This document shows, one piece after another, positions 58,403 to 64,000 of a stretch of 64,000 nucleotides of DNA. The stretch is from Arthrobacter sp. MA-N2 (GTDB lineage Bacteria > Actinomycetota > Actinomycetes > Actinomycetales > Micrococcaceae). Made by a program: the position numbers and the translations under genes. The notes under the pieces are model-generated. The model was not told where the DNA came from. It saw only the letters and a program-made list of their open reading frames with translations, and searched no databases. Where the stretch lies: assembly GCF_000517125.1 (NCBI RefSeq), contig NZ_KI912155.1, positions 827,179-891,178 of the forward strand, read 5' to 3'. Position 1 is the first letter of the stretch; each line of letters starts with the position of its first letter.

Positions 58403-59467
58403 TCAGTTGGCCTGCCTCCCAGCGGTCGCGATAGGGATGGATGCCGCCGCAGGGACGGGTCTTCCGGTGTTGGCGCCCGGACGGGGCACCGGTACTGCGC
58501 CCCCGAGCCCGACATGCGGTGCCGGCTCCAGCGGGCCGTCAAAGATCAGCTGGTCGAGGCGGCGCAGGATCAGCCCCTCGCGCAAGGCCCAAGGGCAAAT
58601 CTCCATGCTTGGAAACTCGAACATTTCCAAGGCGGCCTCGGCCACGAGTGCGCCAGCGAGGATCTGCCTGGCCCGAGCGTCCGAGACGCCCGGAAGATAC
58701 AAGCGGTCCTCGACCGTCATGGCCGAGATCCGCTGTGTCCAGAGCCCCAAGTCCGTGGCGTGGAGTTCGCGCTTGACGTACGGACCGGCGCCACTGGGAG
58801 CCGCGCCTGCGATACGTGCGAGCGAACGGAAGGTCTTGGAGGTTCCCGCCACCAAATTGGCCCGGCCCAGCTGCTTGAACTCGCGGACCACAGGCTTCAG
58901 AGTTTGGCGGATGTATTTTCGCAGCTCTTTGACACTCTTGGCCGTGGGCGGATCGTTGTGGAGCCAGTCCCTGGTCAAACGGCTGGCTCCGAGTGGGACC
59001 GACAGCGCAAGCTCAGGCAATTCGTCCTGGCCAAACGCCATTTCGAAGGAGCCGCCGCCGATGTCCAAGTCCAGAATCGGGCCAGCTCCCCAGCCGTACC
59101 AGCGTCGAACCGCGAAGAAGGTCATGGAGGCCTCTTCGCTGCCGGTCAGTTCCTGCAGCGTCACGGTGGTCTCGTGCTTCACGCGGGCGAGGACCTCGAC
59201 GCCGTTGGTGGCTTCACGAATGGCCGAGGTACAAAAAGCCAAGAGGTCCTCGGCCTTGTGGCGGGCCGCGAACTCCCACGCCTCAAGGACGAATTCAATC
59301 AACTCGTGTTGTCCGGCATCGTTGATGTTGCCGTCGCCGTCCAGGAACTGAACCAGCGAAAGCGGTCGCTTATGGGAGGCAAACGCCACCGGGCGTGCGC
59401 CTGGGTGCGCGTCCACGAGAAGCAAATGGACGGTGTTGGAACCGATGTCTAGGACGCCAAGACGCAT
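58403..59467 (-). CDS. Ppx/GppA family phosphatase
   Basis: This 354-residue protein has the ASKHA-fold phosphate loops: GVLDIGSNTVHLLLVD at 4-19 and GPILDLDIGGGSFEMAFG near 130-147. SAIREATNG is the conserved Arg/Glu segment. It is the short actinobacterial form that hydrolyses polyphosphate or pppGpp (exopolyphosphatase type), without the C-terminal HD domain. A Pro/Ala-rich tail of about 35 residues follows. It is coupled to the TIM-barrel gene downstream. Confidence 0.92.
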   Translation of the reverse strand: MRLGVLDIGSNTVHLLLVDAHPGARPVAFASHKRPLSLVQFLDGDGNINDAGQHELIEFVLEAWEFAARHKAEDLLAFCTSAIREATNGVEVLARVKHETTVTLQELTGSEEASMTFFAVRRWYGWGAGPILDLDIGGGSFEMAFGQDELPELALSVPLGASRLTRDWLHNDPPTAKSVKELRKYIRQTLKPVVREFKQLGRANLVAGTSKTFRSLARIAGAAPSGAGPYVKRELHATDLGLWTQRISAMTVEDRLYLPGVSDARARQILAGALVAEAALEMFEFPSMEICPWALREGLILRRLDQLIFDGPLEPAPHVGLGGAVPVPRPGANTGRPVPAAASIPIATAGRQAN

Positions 59468-59534
59468 TCTGCCATTATTCCCCGATTCGAAGCGTGTGAA
59501 GCAACTAGGACTGCCGTTTCATGCCGCGAGCCGG

Positions 59535-59987
59535 TCAAATATTCCTGGGCGCGTCTGCGTCAGCTGTGTCGGCAGTGTCGGCGCGGGTGAAGTCGCGGCG
59601 GACGTTGGCGATGCCTTCCGGGCCCATCTCGAAGCCGTGCTCGCTGCCGGGGTTGATCACCAGGCCGAGCTCGTCACCGATGCTGTCCAGAATCGCGGCG
59701 CCGTGGGTTCCCAAAATATTGGGCGCTGCCTCCAGGAATTGTGATTCCACACGGCTCGGGTGGCTGAACACAGCCAGGACAGGTTGTCCCTCGGAGTTGG
59801 CGAGGACAAGTGGCTCCACCGCAGCATCAGGCTTATCCAGCGAGTCACTGCTCAAGATGTAGACCTCGTTGTTCAGGAAGGCCAGGATGACATCCACGGG
59901 GTTCGCATCGGCTTGTCCGGCCTTCGCGAGCTTGGATTCGAGGTCGTTCAAGGGCAGGGACTCCGGGGCTGCGGGCTGATCAGTCAT
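59535..59987 (-). CDS. SseB family protein
   Basis: This 150-residue protein fits the SseB N-terminal domain: LNDLESKLAKAGQADANPVD, ILAFLNNEVYILSSD, VLANSEGQPVLAVFSHPSRV and AILDSIGDELGLVINPG. The family is named after a rhodanese-neighbouring E. coli protein of unclear role; many actinobacteria have it. The C-terminus has a small DTADTADADA tandem run. It lies in the same direction as ppx, 67 bases upstream of it. Confidence 0.87.
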   Translation of the reverse strand: MTDQPAAPESLPLNDLESKLAKAGQADANPVDVILAFLNNEVYILSSDSLDKPDAAVEPLVLANSEGQPVLAVFSHPSRVESQFLEAAPNILGTHGAAILDSIGDELGLVINPGSEHGFEMGPEGIANVRRDFTRADTADTADADAPRNI

Positions 59988-60077
59988 GGTTCTACTCGAT
60001 CACGAGTGCCATCCGGGACGCAATTCCCGACCCGGCTCCCGACACAATTCCCCCGGCAAATATGCGTGTCCCCAGCG

Positions 60078-62804
60078 CTACTTCTTCGCGGGTGCCCTCT
60101 TCGCCGGTGCCTTACGGGCCGTGGTAGTCCGCTTGACGGGGCCCTTGGCGCGCTTCTCGGCGAGCAGCTCGATAGCCTGCTCGCGAGTGAGCTCCTCCAT
60201 GGACGTATCCCGAGGAACAGTGATGTTGGTGACGCCGTCGGTGATGTACGGACCGAAACGTCCTTCCTTCACCACGATGTTCTTCTCCGAAACCGGGTCC
60301 GGGCCAAACTCAGCCAGCGGTGGGACGGCTGCCCGGGCACCGCGTTGCTTCGGCTGGGAGTAGATCTCCAGTGCCTGTTCCAGCGTAATGGTGAAGATCT
60401 CTTCCTCGGATCCGATGGACCGCGAATCCGTGCCCTTCTTCAAATAGGGCCCAAAGCGGCCGTTCTGCACCGTGATGGGGTTGCCTTCGGCATCCTCGCC
60501 CAGGACGCGGGGAAGGCTCATGAGCTGCATGGCTTCGTCGAGGGTGATCGTGTCCACGGACATGGACTTGAACAGGGAACCTGTGCGCGGCTTGGCCTTG
60601 ACGGGCTTTTTCGGCGGCTTGGGTTTGCCGTTCTTGTAGTACTCCACCGGCTGGTTTGCCAACTGCTCTTCGGTCATCTCCGGGATGACCTCTGTGACAT
60701 AGGCGCCGTAGCGGCCGTTCTTGGCAACCACGGTGTGGCCGGTGTGCGGGTCCGCGCCCAGGACGCGTTCCTCGGGGGCCGCCGTTTCCATCAGTTCCAT
60801 GGCCTTGGCCGCAGTGAGCTCGTCCGGTGCGAGGTCCTCGGGGACGTTGGCCCGCGCCGCCTCCACGACTTCGCCGGTCTTGGGATCGATAGTGGGGATC
60901 GAGCTTTCCAGATACGGACCGAACTTGCCGACGCGCAGCGTGATTCCCTCGGCAATCGGCACGGAGTTGATCTCGCGGGCATCGATTTCACCGAGGTTGT
61001 TGACGATGCTCAACAGGCCCGGATCGGCGTCCTCACCGTAGTAGAAGTGCTTGAGCCACGCAGCGCCAATCGCTTGGCCATTGGCGATCTTGTCCAGGTC
61101 GCCTTCCATGTCCGCCGTGAATTCGTAGTCCACATAGTCGCTGAAGTGTTGCTCCAGCAAGCGGATGACCGAGAAGGCGATCCAACTGGGAACCAGCGCT
61201 GAGCCTTGCTTCCGGACATAGCCTCGGTCCTGGATGGTGGAGATGGTGGAGGCATACGTGGACGGGCGGCCGATGCCACGTTTTTCCAGTTCTGCGGTCA
61301 ACGATGCTTCGGTGTACCGCGGCGGCGGGGAGGTCTCGTGGCCCACGGCAACAATCTCGGAAGACGTAAGGGAATCGTCTTTGGCCACGTTGGGCAAGCG
61401 GCGGGCGTCATCCGAGTCGTCGTCGCCGCGGCTCTCGTCCTTGCCCTCCTCGTAGGCTGCGAGGAAGCCGGGGAAGGTGATGACCGTGCCCGAGGCCGAG
61501 AATTCGGCGTCGCGGCCGTCGGTAGCCACTGCGCCGAGGCGGATGGTGGCGGTGGAGCCCTTGGCGTCACCCATCTGGGAAGCAATGGTGCGCTTCCAGA
61601 TGAGTTCGTAGAGACGGAAAGCGTCGCCGCTCAGCTGGCTGGCCACCTGGGCCGGAGTGCGGAAGGAATCACCCGCGGGGCGGATGGCCTCGTGGGCTTC
61701 CTGTGCGTTCGCGGCCTTGTTCGCGTAGACACGCGGAGACTGCGGCACGTACTCGGGACCGTACAGCTCAGCGGCCTGGCGGCGGGCGGCCGTGAGGGCT
61801 TCGTCACTCAACGCCGAGGAATCGGTACGCATATAGGTGATGTAGCCGTTTTCATACAGGCGCTGGGCGATCTGCATGGTGCTCTTGGAGGAGAAGCGCA
61901 GCTTACGCCCGGCCTCCTGCTGAAGGGTCGACGTCGTGAACGGAGCGGCGGGCCGGCGGGTGTACGGCTTAGTGTCCACCGAGCGGACGCGGAAGTCCGC
62001 GTTCTCCAGCCCGGCCGCCAACGACGTGGCGAGTTCCTCGTTGAGGTGCACCGCGTTCGCGGAGGTGAGAACGCCGTCGTCGTTGAAGTCACGGCCGCTG
62101 GCCACCTTCGCGCCGTCCACGGCAGCGAGCTTCGCCTTGAACGTCGCCGAGCCGGTGCCGAACTGGCCCGTCAGGTCCCAGTAGGACGCGGCCTTGAATG
62201 CCATGCGTTCGCGTTCGCGGTCAACCACCATGCGGGTCACCACCGACTGCACACGGCCGGCCGACAAGCCGCGGGCTACCTTGCGCCACAGCACCGGGGA
62301 GATTTCGTAGCCGTACAGGCGATCCAGGATGCGCCGGGTTTCCTGGGCGTCCACCAGGGCGTTGTCGACGTCGCGCAGGTTGTCCATGGCGCGGTGGATG
62401 GCTTCCTTGGTAATTTCACCGAAGGTCATGCGGTAGACGGGAACTTTGGGTTTCAGGACCTCCAGGAGGTGCCACGCGATGGCCTCGCCCTCGCGGTCCC
62501 CATCGGTTGCGAGATAGAGCGCGTCAGCGTCTTTCAGCTGGGCCTTGAGTTCGGCAACCTTTTTCTTCTTGTCCGGAGACACCACGTAATACGGTTTGAA
62601 GTCGTTTTCGATGTCGACGGCGAACTTGCCCACCGAGGTCTTCTTCAGTTCTGCAGGGAGTTCCGACGGCTGCGGGAGGTCGCGGATGTGGCCGATCGAG
62701 GCCTCGACAATGAAGCCTTCGCCCAGGTACTTGGCGATGGTCTTGCTCTTGGCCGGAGACTCCACGATCACGAGTTTCTTGCCGGTTTTTGCCTTGCTGG
62801 GCAC
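60078..62804 (-). CDS. topA: DNA topoisomerase I
   Basis: The GTG start at 62804 (AGGAGAACC upstream) gives 908 residues, usual for the actinobacterial enzyme. The TOPRIM domain is at about 8-130 (LVIVESPAKSKTIAKYLG, ALYLATDGDREGEAIAWHL). The active-site Tyr324 is in YITYMRTDSSALSD. Topoisomerase C-terminal repeats follow from about 600 (GRFGPYLKKG, GRYGAYVTE, GKFGPYLESS, GRFGPYITDG), with no zinc-finger cysteines. A basic tail (KRTTTARKAPAKRAPAKK) ends it. The enzyme relaxes negative supercoils. Confidence 0.96.
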   Translation of the reverse strand: MPSKAKTGKKLVIVESPAKSKTIAKYLGEGFIVEASIGHIRDLPQPSELPAELKKTSVGKFAVDIENDFKPYYVVSPDKKKKVAELKAQLKDADALYLATDGDREGEAIAWHLLEVLKPKVPVYRMTFGEITKEAIHRAMDNLRDVDNALVDAQETRRILDRLYGYEISPVLWRKVARGLSAGRVQSVVTRMVVDRERERMAFKAASYWDLTGQFGTGSATFKAKLAAVDGAKVASGRDFNDDGVLTSANAVHLNEELATSLAAGLENADFRVRSVDTKPYTRRPAAPFTTSTLQQEAGRKLRFSSKSTMQIAQRLYENGYITYMRTDSSALSDEALTAARRQAAELYGPEYVPQSPRVYANKAANAQEAHEAIRPAGDSFRTPAQVASQLSGDAFRLYELIWKRTIASQMGDAKGSTATIRLGAVATDGRDAEFSASGTVITFPGFLAAYEEGKDESRGDDDSDDARRLPNVAKDDSLTSSEIVAVGHETSPPPRYTEASLTAELEKRGIGRPSTYASTISTIQDRGYVRKQGSALVPSWIAFSVIRLLEQHFSDYVDYEFTADMEGDLDKIANGQAIGAAWLKHFYYGEDADPGLLSIVNNLGEIDAREINSVPIAEGITLRVGKFGPYLESSIPTIDPKTGEVVEAARANVPEDLAPDELTAAKAMELMETAAPEERVLGADPHTGHTVVAKNGRYGAYVTEVIPEMTEEQLANQPVEYYKNGKPKPPKKPVKAKPRTGSLFKSMSVDTITLDEAMQLMSLPRVLGEDAEGNPITVQNGRFGPYLKKGTDSRSIGSEEEIFTITLEQALEIYSQPKQRGARAAVPPLAEFGPDPVSEKNIVVKEGRFGPYITDGVTNITVPRDTSMEELTREQAIELLAEKRAKGPVKRTTTARKAPAKRAPAKK

Positions 62805-62923
62805 GGTTCTCCTACAGAAAAATGAATTGCTTGGGCTCGTGCCCATATTGGCCTAGTTCACCATATTTTGCAGAATCGTGCGTTTCCATGTGAAGAACTG
62901 CGGTGGAGGAACGGTTGTGTGAA

Positions 62924-63565
62924 CTAGCTGGCAGATGGCGTCCGGTCGTCCGGAATCATCGACCACATCGTAGCGATCCGCACCGCACCTTCCGGAATCC
63001 GCGTAGGATCTTCGAGCTCATATGACCTGATGAGTTCCTGGAATTTGGCCTTGAGATCCGTCCGCTGCTCCGGAGTCAAGTAAAGCAGATCGCTGGACAG
63101 CACCATCGCGGCTGCCTCGTTCGCGGCCTCACCACGCTGCCGCCGCTCGCCACGGGCGCGGGTGAAGGCGGTGGCCCGACGCCGGAAAGCGTCCAGTTCG
63201 AGTTCGACGACGGCGATCTCCGGACTCGGAGCATTTCCGCCGGATTTGATGGTGAAGTCCGAACCGGCGGCCTTCCAACGGCGTTCGCGTGCATCGCCTT
63301 TGTTGCCGGCAGGAGTCACGATCCCCCATTTCTGGAGGGCCCTCAAGTGGTAGCTCATGGCGCTGGGCGTGAGGCCGGTCTGCACGGCAAGCTCAGTGGC
63401 AGTGCGGCTCAGCTGCGTGGAATACAGTTCCGAGATGACCTCAAGCCGGGCTGCATGGGCCAGTGCACGGATGGCTTTGGGGTCGGTGATCTCCACCGTC
63501 TTCCCGGGCCGTTTCCGGCGTTTCGGGGATGCCAGCCCGGTGATTATCCCGTTGTCTTCATTCAC
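62924..63565 (-). CDS. Winged-helix transcriptional regulator (ArsR-like)
   Basis: This 213-residue regulator has the helix-turn-helix at about 27-95: ITDPKAIRALAHAARLEVIS, RTATELAVQTGLTPSAMSYH, LRALQKWGIVTPAGNKG. A second helical part (AFRRRATAFTRARGERRQRG, LLYLTPEQRTDLKAKFQEL) resembles the C-terminal domain of actinobacterial ArsR/SmtB-like regulators that lack metal sites. The ligand and target are unknown. It lies upstream of topA on the same strand, separated by about 120 bases. Confidence 0.88.
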   Translation of the reverse strand: MNEDNGIITGLASPKRRKRPGKTVEITDPKAIRALAHAARLEVISELYSTQLSRTATELAVQTGLTPSAMSYHLRALQKWGIVTPAGNKGDARERRWKAAGSDFTIKSGGNAPSPEIAVVELELDAFRRRATAFTRARGERRQRGEAANEAAAMVLSSDLLYLTPEQRTDLKAKFQELIRSYELEDPTRIPEGAVRIATMWSMIPDDRTPSAS

Positions 63566-63614
63566 CGGAACAGTTTATCCGCCGGGGCCGCCGCAATTGT
63601 GCTATTCCGTTGTC

Positions 63615-64000
63615 CTAGCCCGCGGCCTGCAGGAAGCCATCGCGTACCAGGTTCGCGACGTCGTCGAGCAATCCGGCGCGGAAAGCCTCGTCGTCGAAGT
63701 CCTCCCCTCCACCCAGGAGGGCGGCCAAGGCCCCGACCAGCTGGCGGACGGACAGCTCGCCGTCGCACGCCGAGGCAAAGCCGGCCAGCTCTGTACTCAG
63801 CAGGTTCGTCCGGCGCAGCCCCGCGCCCTGGCGCAACAAGATGACCCCGGGATGCTCGGCGCCCGGACGCTGGTGGCGTTCCTCGGTCACGTCCTCCGCC
63901 ACGACCAGATGGGCGTCGGCAAGCTCGTGGGTGTCCAGCCAATCGGCGCGTTCGACGGCGGCGGCGAGGTGCGGACCGATCGGTTGCTCGATGGGGTACG
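63615..64000 (-). CDS. C-terminal part of a class I methyltransferase (runs off the window)
   Basis: The frame is open to the window edge, giving the last 127 residues: PIEQPIGPHLAAAVERADWL, VVAEDVTEERHQRPGAEHPG, GLRRTNLLSTELAGFASACD and a helical end. This matches the C-terminal extension of SAM-dependent methyltransferases found just upstream of topA in actinobacteria; the SAM-binding domain lies beyond the window. An internal ATG-like start would not make a domain. Confidence 0.75.
   Translation of the reverse strand, partial: YPIEQPIGPHLAAAVERADWLDTHELADAHLVVAEDVTEERHQRPGAEHPGVILLRQGAGLRRTNLLSTELAGFASACDGELSVRQLVGALAALLGGGEDFDDEAFRAGLLDDVANLVRDGFLQAAG

Noticed and set aside
61206..62825. 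A 539-codon plus-strand frame opposite topA
   Set aside because: topA on the other strand is certain from motifs; the frame is a GC-driven shadow.
1..64000. tRNA and rRNA genes
   Set aside because: No cloverleaf with the usual GTTCGA-type T-loop and acceptor pairing, and no rRNA-like stretch, was found on reading both strands.

Overview
The window is high-GC, densely coded actinobacterial chromosome. The gene set (bS22-type micro-protein beside a BldC-like regulator, PaaR-controlled phenylacetate genes, men genes beside a DUF4229 protein, system II cytochrome c maturation, Rex) and protein style fit Micrococcaceae, most likely Arthrobacter or a close relative (Paenarthrobacter, Pseudarthrobacter). 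No rRNA, tRNA, CRISPR array, prophage or transposase was recognised; it reads as core chromosome with small accessory patches.

Layout. 0.6-3.3 kb: a large PEP/pyruvate-binding phosphotransferase resembling rifampicin phosphotransferase. 3.4-5.8 kb: a minus-strand SipW-type signal peptidase, TasA/CalY-like secreted protein, second secreted protein and degenerate Hpt protein. 6-9.2 kb: a decayed cupredoxin gene, UBP zinc finger protein, DUF5996 protein and LCP transferase. 9.3-15.1 kb: oligopeptidase B, a convergent histidine kinase/response regulator pair with a 61-residue Thr-rich secreted peptide between them, and an acetyltransferase. 15.2-27.5 kb: a split phenylacetate region (paaI-paaK, paaR, paaZ, then thiolase, enoyl-CoA hydratase and hydroxyacyl-CoA dehydrogenase), with PaaR-like operators at four promoters and unrelated genes (phosphatase, LysE, acetyltransferase, DUF559-type protein) in between. 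27.7-31.7 kb: pentapeptide protein, dienelactone hydrolase, amino-acid permease, CPBP protease. 31.8-35.7 kb: VOC protein, menB, menE, menA, DUF4229. 36.3-41.1 kb: minus-strand operon histidine phosphatase, TlpA/ResA, ccdA, resB, ccsB. 41.3-46.5 kb: YceI, two paralogous Pro/Gln-rich membrane proteins, glutaredoxin-rex, HAD phosphatase, bS22 and BldC-like genes. 46.6-48 kb: DAHP synthase preceded by an unannotated leader peptide rich in aromatic residues. 48.1-55.4 kb: LacI regulator, FadR-type regulator divergent from lldD with two matching operators, ArsR-type regulator, AcuC deacetylase, TrkH/TrkA potassium uptake. 55.5-64 kb: membrane protein, proC, TIM-barrel protein, Ppx, SseB protein, topA, HTH regulator and the end of a methyltransferase.

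Functional themes: aromatic catabolism (paa) and aromatic biosynthesis control (DAHP synthase leader), and respiration (menaquinone, cytochrome c maturation, lactate dehydrogenase, Rex). Two dispersed intergenic repeat families mark gene ends: a 66-bp palindrome in six copies, which supplies stop codons to three genes, and a shorter CTCGCTCA-containing repeat often joined to terminators. The most promising less-described elements are the aromatic leader peptide with its alternative RNA structures, the 66-bp palindrome family, and the SipW/TasA-like locus with its Hpt protein lacking the phospho-acceptor histidine.
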